A stretch of DNA of 21,477 nucleotides from Scenedesmus sp. ARA3 (GCA_004335835.1 RWJK01000027.1:1-21477); one strand, 5' to 3'. Counted from the stretch's first letter, positions 1 through 9,900 are shown. Notes: generated from the letters alone by a model not told the origin. Made by a program: numbers and translations.

Positions 1-1293
1 CAGCGCTGCGACACCTGGGCAAGCTTACTAGGGCTGAGCACGTCAGCGTTCCAAAAACATATGAATAGGAAGCGGACGCATTTCGTTGTGCAGGAGCCAC
101 CACTCAGAATGACTTCCCATTGTAGGGCGTCTACGCCAAGAAAGGCAATGTCACATTGTCAGTGACTATGATGCGTGTATGTATTTAAAGAAGGGCCTGG
201 TGTGCATGCATATATTTTGGAGCAGCACATGCTGGCTGTATGCAACAACGCTACTTGATGGTCGCCCAGCTATTGGGTGTGCCACACAGCGGTTGAGTGG
301 CAGCTGCCAACATAGCAACTTCCTGGTGTGGGTGCAGCCTGTCGGGGGTAGACGCAGGGAGAGACGTGCAGTATGCATCTGATGCAATGAAGCCCCATAT
401 GGCCTTGAGCTTAGCGTGGCAACCTGTGCTGCTGCTGCTGCTGCTACACGTAGAGCCAGTTGCGCCAGTTGCGTAGGCTACGCAGGAAACCCGTCCCAGT
501 GGGTTGTTGTTGTTGCTGCTCCTGTTGTTGCTGCTGCTATGTTCGCTGCCAAAAGCGTGCAATGCGTGGGGTTATGGCATTCTGTGCCACCAGAACGGAT
601 TGGGGGCAAGCACATTATATTTGATAGCCTGACATGAGTCAGCCAGATGCTGGCTGTGTGTCTGACGGCATAGGAATATGACTCGGCAGCATTTTGTTGA
701 TATACGCAGACATGCTCTGGAAAGGATTGTCATGTGGCAGCTGTCAGCATTTGAGGAACTGCTGATGATGATCCAACAGCTGGCCTTTGCTTCAGTGCTT
801 GCTACTGCTGGTGACATTTGCCAAATGTCCGGGACCGCGTGTTTCATACAGGAATCCCAGCCCTCCGAGCGCTGCTTCGTGCTGTCCACTCTCGCACCAA
901 AACAGTGTTTTGATGTTTAGTTGTTTGAAGGAGCAAGTTGGCTGCACCATTGATACATCAGGTAACTTACGTATCTGACGTGCTGGGGAGGCGGCTGCAG
1001 ATTTATCACAACTTGCCTGCTGCCAGCACCAGTGGTGCGTTGTGTTCTGTTAAACACGTGGTGTATACCACTGTGTTAACACTCGGCTTACATGACCGAA
1101 GTAAAAATACGTACTGCCCTCATCAAGTTATTGAACCACACTTAAGAGTCAACAAATGGGGCAGCAGAGCTGTGTGATTGCAACCGCTGTTGATGATTGC
1201 ATTGTGCATAAAAATGTGGAGCCATACAGGTAGTACTGAGTATTGTAGTCTACACTAGCTGGGCCACACGCGCTTCTTTTGGTGTGGACTGTG
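1..1293. other. No supportable gene; unassigned flank
   Basis: Short stop-bounded ORFs occur on both strands, but none shows a recognisable domain, signal peptide or exon chain with matching splice phases. There is a short CTG tract near 429-448 and a GTT/GCT-rich stretch near 505-540. A segment near 695-760 resembles the segment at 5515-5580 in sequence and in one conceptual frame (both read WQLSA..ELLM), so the region may carry decayed copies of a dispersed element. It could also be the 3' flank of a gene lying upstream of the window. Confidence 0.4.
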
Positions 1294-1672
1294 CATGGGC
1301 CTGTTGCCCCCCTAGGACTTTGCTGTCGGTACAGGATGACGCTTGCCCGGCATTGTGACAATGCTGGTGCTGGTGCTGGTGCTGGTGATGGTTGCAGTGG
1401 ATGCCGCTTCGCACAGTGTGTGTTGTTCGCTCTGCATTATACTCAGATTTTGCTTAGTTTCAACCTGCTGAGGCTGGTGATTTGTTACAGATTTGCTGGA
1501 CTAATGACCTTCTTTTGGCATTGAGTGAGTAGGCATGTTGCCCCCCTAGGACTCCGCTGTTGGAACAGGATGCCGCTTGGCACAATGCTGGTGCTGATGA
1601 AGGTTGCAGTGGATGCCGCTTAGCACAGTGTGTGCTGTTTGCTCTGGATTTCCTTCAGATTCTATTGGATAT
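1294..1672. repeat. Diverged tandem duplication, two ~140-170 bp copies
   Basis: Copy A (about 1294-1462) and copy B (about 1533-1672) share the block TTGCCCCCCTAGGACT, then an ACAGGATG.CGCTTG block, a GCTGGTGCTG run, GGTTGCAGTGGATGCCGCTT, CACAGTGTGTG, GCTCTG and a CAGATT..T end. Copy A has extra GCTGGT units. About 70 bp of unrelated sequence separates the copies. Neither has a convincing coding frame. The pair looks like a duplicated non-coding or decayed element rather than two genes. Confidence 0.7.
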
Positions 1673-2287
1673 AAGACTTCATTTCTCGATGATCTTGAAC
1701 CCCATGAGCCTTGTCTGGCTCCTTCGTGGGTGGGCCTGTGGCCCTACTTTGGTAACTTGGTAACTTGGTAACTACTAGTACTGCCTCTGTATGTCAGGCA
1801 CGGCTCATGTGCGCATGTTTAAACAAATTTGCTACCAAAATTTGGAGCCATGTGCATGACCATCATGTTGTGACAGCACAGTCTTATACGGTGTGTTGTC
1901 GCCGCATGTACACCGCATGGTAGGGTTCCACCTGGCTGGGTGTAGCCGCGGGTAGCCGCTACTAGTAGCAGCAGCACCGCCGCCGGCAATGTGCGGCTAG
2001 CGGCAGCAGCAGCCTTGGAGAACAGTTGTGGGTGGCAGCATGCGCTCAGCTACAGCAATGATGCTACTAGCATCATTACCACGGTAGCAGCAGCTTAGCA
2101 TAGTATGTCAGTGGGCACCAAGTGACTTGCAAGTCACCAATTGGTGTACCCGGTGTAAGCTGCTGCACACTGCGCCTGTGGTAGTGATCACACGTGTGAT
2201 GGTTATCACTACCGTAGTGGGCAGGTTCGCCGGGCCTGGTTTACCCGGTGCAAGCTGCGCAACTAGTACAGTTCAGCGTAGCTTGCT
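1673..2287. other. Palindrome-rich gene-free stretch
   Basis: No gene is visible. TTGGTAAC is repeated three times in tandem (about 1748-1771). Several short palindromes follow: AATGATGCTA/TAGCATCATT around one central base (2058-2078), the perfect 16-mer GTGACTTGCAAGTCAC (2122-2137), and a stem GGTAGTGAT (2180-2188) with ATCACTACC (2205-2213) enclosing CACACGTGTG. The phrase CCGGTGTAAGCT or CCGGTGCAAGCT recurs near 2150, 2249 and 2380, which links this stretch to the foldback element downstream. Confidence 0.5.
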
Positions 2288-2489
2288 CAGCTGTACTCTT
2301 CAAGACTCTTGACTCACCGGGTGAGTCACCTCCCTGGCACGCAGTGCAGTGCCACACTGTGCAACAGCATGCTGTGCGCCCGGTGTAAGCTATTGCACAC
2401 TGTGGCACTGCATTGCGCAACGACACAGGCCGGATGTGTCCCAGGGAGGCCTCCCTAGGTGACCTAGGTGAAGAGTACTGTTACAGCTG
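2288..2489. mobile_element. Foldback/MITE-like inverted repeat element (~202 bp)
   Basis: The two halves are imperfect inverted repeats of each other. The inner arms 2341-2367 and 2390-2416 match at 24 of 27 positions. Further out, CCTCCCTGG pairs with CCAGGGAGG. At the outer ends CAGCTGTA...CTCTTCA (from 2288) pairs with TGAAGAGTACTGTTACAGCTG (2469-2489). No transposase ORF lies inside. This is the architecture of a non-autonomous foldback or MITE-type element. No clean target-site duplication was identified, so mobility is inferred only from the structure. Confidence 0.55.
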
Positions 2490-3111
2490 TTCTGTGCACG
2501 TTCTCGCTGATGATCATTTAGGTAAACATGATATCGTAAAGAGATAATTTGCACAAATTTATCACATTTAGTATTCCTCGCTTAAAAGCCTGGACAACTT
2601 TTTCCGGCCCATGCAGGGAGAACATCGCGATAATGTTCTTGTGTTCTGCCGCTTTGCTGGGATCCTCCCTGTCACAGCGTAATTGCCTAAAGTTGAAAAA
2701 CCTGTATAAACGCAAGTTGCGACTTGCTTATTCTGCGAGGACCCTTTACCCAAAGGTGTCGCTCTGTTCACTTCGCAGCACCGCACACGTTTTGGAATAC
2801 TAGAACACTGTCAAATGTTTAGGGTGCGCTGATTGCTTCGGTGAGCGCTCCGCAATGCCAAATATTTGCCGTGTTTCCTGGCACTGCCAGGCAATGTCGT
2901 TCCACGAAGCGTGTATGCTGTGATCACCATCAACCCTGAAGTTCACTCTTTTTCTTCACGTTTGTCCGACCGTAGGATATCGCAGCCCGCCTGGTTGCCG
3001 TGCTGGAGCAGCAGCCTGGGCAGCAACGCAGCAACAGTCCTTGCTGTACTTCCTTGCGACCCGAAACCCTGTAACCGCTCGAATACTACGTTCATTGCAT
3101 CAGCATCGCCC
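2490..3111. other. Gene-free stretch upstream of the peptidase gene
   Basis: This stretch is relatively AT-rich at first (2500-2720), then of mixed composition. ORFs on both strands are short and show no domain. One + strand frame stays open from 2866 into the signal-peptide exon at 3112, so an upstream in-frame start cannot be excluded. The segment before 3112 does not look like a signal peptide and is taken as 5' flank or leader. Confidence 0.4.
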
Positions 3112-4684
3112 ATGGGCGGCTTCAGTGGCTGGCTGCCAGCAGCAGCATTGACATGCTGCACGTTGCTGCTGCTGGCAGTACCTGGGCCCGCTGCAGGCCA
3201 GGTGAGCAGGGCGGCAGCAGGGGTAGGACCGAGCATATGTGACCACGCCACATCTGGATTGCCATCTGCATGCTCATTTGCTGGAGGCACCTTTCGAACT
3301 TTTTTTTTCCCGTGTTGAGATCTAGCTGTGCAGCTCTGTGTGTGGGCCACACGTGTGGCCCAGGGCAGGGTGCACCCTGCCAACTTGGCAAGCGTAGTTG
3401 TTGGTGTTGCACCAGCTGCAGCCCTGGCATCCGCTGTGCCCTTGAACTGGCAGCTGCTCAAGCTGTATGCACTCCAAAAGTTGCTCTGCTGCCATGCACT
3501 TTCTAGGGCCTGTCTGATACCAATGAGCAGCTGGGTGCTGGTGCTGCAGCAACAGCGACAGAGTTTGACACCTTTGAGGACCTGCTCGCATTGTCAACCA
3601 CAGGTAATGAGGCACGGCAGGGTTGAGGGTGGGCAGTTGCAGTCGGCAATAGACACAATCGCACAGCAGCAGCAATAGCCGTAGCTACGGCATGCTGAGA
3701 GCAGCAGCTGATACCACTGAGTGCTGTCAGCAGCGGTCTCCCTATAACTAGCCTTTGGCAACAACATTCGCAAGTATTGCTATCGGCAAACATGAAAGCT
3801 GGTATGCGATCATCTGTCATTCGCTCATCACTTAGTGTGTACATGTAGTACATGTACAGGTGGTGGAGGGCAGAACAACTATTGGTGCAAATAAAACATT
3901 TGTGGGAGCAGCGCACAGCGCGCACGGTAGGATAGCTGCCAAGCAACAACAACATATTGTTTGTCCGTGGAACTGCATCACACACATGCAAGCTTTGCAG
4001 CACAACTGTAAAGCTGTTCGGCCAAAGCTAGAGAGAGTAGCTAACCTGCTTCCAGCTGCATTGTTGTTGATTGACAGTGTTGCTCCCATTGATGCTGATG
4101 CTGTTGATGGTCACATCCCGCTGCTAATTCAACAGGAGGCAAAGGGCGTGGCGGTCGTGGCGGCAGCGGACAACTCGGCTCGTCGTTCAGGCAAAAGAAA
4201 GACTTTGAGCAATTGCAGAATTCAGTATACTACCTTGGTGGCAGCGATCCGATCTACAACAGTTTCAACACATTGCAAACACCAGGAAGATTGAATTATG
4301 TGCCATGGCCGCGTGAGCAGGGCTCTTGCAACACATGCGTGGGGCAAGCTGTTGCAGCAGCAGTGCAGATGTCACTTGCGTACACGACGCGGGCGCCGGT
4401 TGAATTATTTGATGTGTCGGCGCGTACGCTGTACTATTGCGTGGCTGGCGGGCGAACATGTAAAACAGGTGAGTGCGCCAGTTGCAGCGAGGTGTTGCAT
4501 GGCTGGTTGCTGCGTGAGATGCATGGTCTCCTCCTTTGTTAACGGTGTATTGACTTGTGAACAGTAGGTCAGGAAGGTCTGTGGTTGCTTGATTGATCGG
4601 CGAGTTGTTGCTGCAACACACGTTGGGCTTGCAATTGCTTGCCTGCCTGCAGGTTTGGGCATCCCAGAAGCGTTGCGGGCCCTG
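3112..4684 (+). CDS. Secreted papain-like (C1A) cysteine peptidase, 5' part
   Basis: Four exons join in phase: 3112-3201, 3507-3603, 4136-4468 and 4653-4684, giving 184 residues so far. Exon 1 encodes a 30-residue signal peptide with a hydrophobic LLLLAV core and a small-residue end (PAAGQ). Exon 2 is an acidic linker (FDTFEDLLAL). Exon 3 starts Gly/Arg-rich (GKGRGGRGG) and then carries the C1A active-site segment REQGSCNTCVGQA, with oxyanion-hole Gln124 and nucleophile Cys130 (codon 4336-4338). The usual Trp after the Cys is Val, as I recall for algal members. SARTLYYC and TCKTGLGIPEAL match the family's following helix and CxxGxxxxEAL block. In C1A enzymes Cys, His and Asn hydrolyse peptide bonds in secretory or vacuolar compartments. 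The His and Asn regions were not found downstream, so the model is incomplete and the gene may be broken. The start is the ATG opening the signal peptide. Confidence 0.6.
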
Positions 4685-5763
4685 GTGAGCAACAACTATT
4701 ACACAGTTTGTCATGTTGCTCCATTCACAAGCCAGAGTTTGCAGCATCATGTGCAGCATCAGCAGCTGCAACACGTCTGGTCCCAGCAACCGTTTTGCCG
4801 TTGATGCTGCTTTTCCTTGATGTGGCCTGCGCAAGCATGGATATGCTGAACTGCTATCACGCTTTGCATCTGCCCTCGTAGCCTGCAATGACTCCTGAAA
4901 GTAAAGGTCCAAGCATGCTGCACATTTGCACTCATACGCGTGCACAACTGACCCAACGGCAGGGTGTGAGCGCACCTGGCCCCACACATGGCTCCATGCT
5001 ACTGCGGGTCACACATTCAGGGCTATGCATGCCTACAGGCAGTGTTCGCAACAGAACACAGTCATTGCACATGCATGCGCATTGTTGATGGCGTGAGCGC
5101 ATACATCTCTGGAGTTGTGACAGCACGTGTCGCATATGTCCCTTGATGGCGTGTTGGCTTCTTGAAGGTGCTGCTGAACATGCCGGATTGCTCTTGCTGC
5201 ACCTGCACGCTACTAAGCTGCGAGCCACATCTAGATGGGTCAGATCTGACGCAGGTGCAGCAGATTTGGCCATTGTTGCGGTTGCTGTGGCGCGCCGCCA
5301 AATGATGCATGCAATGCATGGGGTGCCGGAACGTTCGTCAAATGAAAAACCTTGTATGCAAACACATACCCTGTAACAGATAGACCTGATTCTGCCAGAT
5401 TTGGGCTGTGTGTCCGCAGGCATGTGCGCACTGCTGTGGCACATGAAGCGCATCCAGCTGCCAGTGGTTATCAGACACCGGCACACACTTTTCCAAGCGA
5501 AACTTGGGTTTGTTGTTCGCCGTGTGGCAACTATCAGCTGTCAGGGAGCTACTGATGGTGACCAGCAGCTCAGCCAGTGCACATGACCTTTGCTTGAAGC
5601 AAAGGATTGAAAGAATTGAATCCTACAGCACTGTTACTAACGTGTTGTTACAGCGTCAGTCACATTGTGTGATGGTGAACATGACCCATTCACCACATGG
5701 ACAGCAAAGCTCTAGTGCACGCCCTCGCAGGAAAGTCTTTGACTAATGCCTTTTTGCTGTGAA
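4685..5763 (+). other. Unresolved 3' part of the peptidase locus
   Basis: A C1A gene should continue here with a CxPY block, the catalytic His (in GHAV-like context) and Asn (NSWG-like context). I could not find the last two in any frame. A possible exon begins near 4880 (PAMTPESKGPSM, followed by LHIC), resembling the family's CLPYTP...C segment. Another stretch near 5395-5585 has an acceptor-like CCGCAG and Cys-rich conceptual peptides. One frame at 5650-5746 ends RPRRKVFD-stop. These fragments do not chain in phase. The region is either a multi-exon continuation beyond what I can resolve or a decayed one. Confidence 0.35.
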
Positions 5764-6077
5764 ACAACACGCTGCTCGTCTTGCTGCACAGCTGTTATCA
5801 ATTGCCAAAGTCATTCAGTTGATGCTGAGCCTCTATCTAGTGGTGATTTGCACAGCTAGTCCCTCAATTTTTCTGGTCAAACTACTGTGATCATTGCCAT
5901 TGGCTGAAAAACATCAGAGAAACACCAGTCACTCACAGCAAGCAGCAGTGCTGCCTTGCTGCTGCTACTGGCCTTCTACACGCGCCTGCTGCCCGCTTTC
6001 AACGCCTACGGCATCCACATCTCTATTTTAAAGTGGTTTGAACGTTACGGCGAATCCATCGTTGCATCTGCAGCAGC
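5764..6077. promoter_or_regulatory. Upstream region of CPSF30 with TATA-like element
   Basis: This is the interval between the peptidase locus and the CPSF30 start codon. No ORF of note lies in it. TATTTTAAAG at 6024-6033 is a TATA-like element 45 bp before the ATG, which would leave a very short leader if used. There is no experimental or comparative support for it. Confidence 0.25.
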
Positions 6078-6250
6078 ATGGCAGACGACGATGGCCTCAA
6101 CTTTGATTTCGAGGAGCAGCTGGACGTGCAGCCCGAGCAGCCAGCAGAGAAGGTGGGTGGCCACAGTGGGATGATGACGCGAGGTTTCAACTGGTAGTTG
6201 TGCCAGAAGGCATGCATCACCGCTGCATCTAGGTTTTGCAGCACCATGCA

Positions 6251-6282
<32 letters not shown>

Positions 6283-6913
6283 GCTGCTGGTATCAGGTGC
6301 CTGTGCATATGGCTAGCTCAATCACCATGCATGTGAACATCTCTATGAGACCTCTAAGCAGGTTCATTTGGAAGTGTGGTGGACATGAAGCATATTGCAG
6401 CTGTGCATCCTGCTTAACCTATTGCACAGCGTGCGCAGCTGTGGCCTGTGCAGGTGCTTATCAGGTCGCTTCCTCCAGCAATCGCTTCCAGCAGCAGATG
6501 TCTTGGAAAGTCTTTGTCTGCATGACAGCACACAAGACAGACTTTGAATACACTTGCTGCTGGCATCCTGCATGCATGATTCTCGTGGGAGTGGTGTGCT
6601 CTGGTGTCGCTGTACATTGCTCTCCATGTGTAGGGTGCGCATGCTCTGCTGCATGCCCTGCAGTAGATGCTGATCACTGTGCTGCTGTCTGCTGCTGCTG
6701 CTGCTACTGCTGCTGCTGCTGCTGCATTCAGGGCAACTTGCAGCTGGCCATTGTCAGTGGGGAAGATGAGGCAGCAGCAGCACAGCAAGTGGCAAAGGAG
6801 AAGAACTACAGACAGGTCAGTCGGTGACACTGTTTGATGCTCCAGGCAGCAGCAGCAGCAGCAGCAGCAGCGGCAGCGGCCGCAGTACCAGCACCTGCTG
6901 GCTTGAAGTTGGC

Positions 6914-6968
<55 letters not shown>

Positions 6969-9900
6969 CGCAGAAACATGGGGGTTTGCAGCAGCTGCAC
7001 CTCTGCTACTGCGGCAGCATGTGGCGTGCATGCTGCTTTGCAGTGCTCCCTGCAGGGTGTGGCAGCAGCTGCATCAGCTATTGTGCATGCTGCTTTACTA
7101 CTTGCGTGATGCCTTGTGTGCGGAAAGGGATGTCAATGCCTGTCGTATCTCTGGAATCAACTACAGCCCGGGGCTACTGCAGATGGATGCTTAGGACAGC
7201 TGCAGCAGCAGCAGCAGCAGTGTGCAGGCATGCAACAACTCAGCAGCACTCATGCAAACGGCTCCACAGCAGGCAAGCATTCAGCCACAGCATGTACCAG
7301 CAACCTTCAGCCTGACGCAGCATTTTTGTTGTCCAGAGCCTGCAGCATGCAGCTGCAGTCCGCGTCACGTGGGGTGTTTGTTGGACTGCCTGTCCATATG
7401 CTTGCGCTGCTCGTCCCTGCATTGCCGCTGCCGCTGCTCCAACATCCCTCTTCACACGTGTGCCGCTCTGCATCTTTCGATCTTCCAAATGCTGCCGCAG
7501 ACAGTGTGCGCGTTCTGGCTGCGCGGCATGTGCATGAAGGGCGAGGCCTGCGGCTTCCAATGTCACTCGTCATGCATGCTGCTGTGCATCTTTGTAACAT
7601 ATTGTCCCATCCTTCCTGCCTGCAGACGGTGCGGGCGTTCTGCCTGTGTCATGCACCTTTAGCAGTTGTTGCCTGCTTGGACCTCTCATAGTCTGTCTGC
7701 AATGTTGAACACTTGCTTCTCCTGCCGCCGCTGTGCCTGCCGCAGACGGTGTGCGCGTTCTGGCTGCGTGGCATGTGCATGAAGGGGGAGTCATGCGGCT
7801 TCCTGCACAAGTTCGACCCGGAGCGCATGCCTGTTTGCAGGGTCTGGATGAAGACGGGTGAGGGTTTAGGATGGGTTGTCGAGTTTAGGGTCTAGGGTTC
7901 CACCCATGTGGAATTTTGGGTTTTGCAGCGGCTTCCTGCACAAGTTCGACCCGGAGCGCATGCCCGTTTGCAGGGTTTGGATGAAGACGGGTGAGGGTTT
8001 AGGAGCTGCTTTGAGGTTAAGTTTTCAAGTCTTGGCGTGTTGGGGTCTGCACCAGGCCTCCTGCACAAGTTCGACCCAGGGCGCATGCCCGTTTGCAGGG
8101 TCTGGATGAAGACGGGTGAGGGTTTAGCATGGGTTGTAAGGTTTAGTGCCTATGGTTGAATTCATTTGGAGTTGGGTTTTGCAGCGGCTTCCTGCACAAG
8201 TTTGACCCTGGGCGCATGCCCGTGTGCCGCGTGTGGATGAAGACAGGTGAGGGTTTAGGATGGGTTGTAGAGTTAAGGGTCTAGGGTTCAACCCCTTCGG
8301 AGTTTGGGGGTTTGCAGCGGCTTCCTGCAGAAAGTTCGACTCGGAGCGGATGCCCGTATGCCGCGTGTGAATGAAGACAGACGAGCTGGGCAGGGGCGGG
8401 CTTAGCAGGCAGTTTGATGCACAGCCTTACCCTTTGTAAACTGTGTTGATGTGTGAACTTTAACACGTGCACTGTGCTGCGGAGGTTGTGTCTCACTGTT
8501 CAAGCTGGCATGCAAAACCACTTTCCTGCAGCATGCACACAGCTCAACTTGCCAGCCACGCTGCAGTGGTTGAAGCCGACCATTCATGGATGAAGTATGC
8601 CCTCATCTCGCTTTAATTTTCATCGCTTCATCTGATCCCATGTACTGCACTGTCCACCCTACCACGCGAGCAAGGATCTAGATTGCCCGTTGCATGACTC
8701 ACTGCAGTATGCACTTACTCCTCCTGTTCCGCCCTTATTTGTCTGCCAGGCGAGTGCAAGGAGCTGGACTGCCCCTTCAATCAGCCGGTCAATGCAGCAC
8801 ATTACATCAATGCACTCAGGATTCCTTTTATTCTCATCTGGTCACTGCAACACCTCCTGCACTGCACTGCCCTTTCCCTGTGCCAGGCGAGTGCAAGGAG
8901 CTGGACTGCCCCTTCAAGCACAGCCTTGATGACGTGAAGGAGTGCAACATGTACAAGCTGGGCTTCTGCATCTACGGGCCCAACTGCAGGTACAAGCACA
9001 CCAAGCAGCCAGGTGAGGCGAACGTTTGCATACCGGAACAGCATGACATGATGCAGCAGCCAGGGGTGACTGCAGGTTTGCTGTTTGTGCTGTTTGTGCT
9101 GTGTGTGCTTGCACTGCTGTGCAACAGTCATTGAGGGCGCAACTGCAGGTACAAGCACACCAAGCAGCCAGGTGAGCGGGGAGATATTTATGATCATGGA
9201 ACATGTTGATGATGTTAATGCAGCAACAAGAAGTGCATAATTGCAGCCACAAGCACACCAAGCAGCCAGGTGAGGGGGAGAGAATGTGTTTGTGCTCTGG
9301 CGGGATTGTATTGCTGTGTGTGTTGTGTGTGCTGGCACTGCTGCACCACACCAAGCAGCCATTCAGGGCCTAACTGCAGGTGCAAGCACACCAAGCAGCC
9401 AGGTGAGCTGCGTTGGGTGTTGTTGTTGCTGATATGCTGTTGCAGCACCGTAGGCTTGTCCAGCATGCAGCGCTGCTGTTTTGTTACCCGCCGCTGTTGC
9501 TGCTGGTTCCTCTTCTCCTGCTTTGTCGCCTCGCCAGACCCTGATGGCGGTGCGGCTGCCAAGCCGGCTGTTCTGGAACGCACCTTGACCTGCTCATTTC
9601 ATACTCATAATGCTGCTGCTGTTGCTGTTGCTGTACAATTGCAGGCCCTCCCCCAGACCCTGATGGGGTTGAGGCCGCTAAACCTCGCGAGCACCGCGAC
9701 TGGCGCAAGATCATGGCCGAAGACAGCGCACGGCCGGGGCAGCAGCACCACGATCACAGGGATCACAGGGACAGGGACAGGCAGCACGGCAGCAAGCGGC
9801 CGCGGTGAGGGGTTGTGGCTGCAAGACTGTGCTGCAAGACTGTGCTTGGGTGCATAATATGCACTGCATATGAGTTGGTGTTTCTGGCATGCTGACAAAC

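Noticed and set aside
4265..4987. 240-codon minus-strand frame
   Set aside because: It overlaps the C1A active-site exon, which has family motifs on the + strand. The minus product has no recognisable feature.
6198..6827. + strand frame with poly-Cys runs
   Set aside because: It is a CTG repeat read in the Cys frame. It overlaps CPSF30 exon 2 in another frame and has no homology.
6846..7109. Poly-Ala exon between exons 2 and 3 of CPSF30
   Set aside because: It has an acceptor-like CCAG and an open frame, but no donor in the phase needed to join the finger exon. Plant CPSF30 joins the RQ of exon 2 directly to TVC. It is kept as intron, though rare inclusion is not excluded.
7929..8380. Regularly spaced ~60-bp repeats resembling a CRISPR array
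   Set aside because: The repeats encode part of a CPSF30 zinc finger with splice sites, the spacers are also similar to each other, and the context is a eukaryotic intron.
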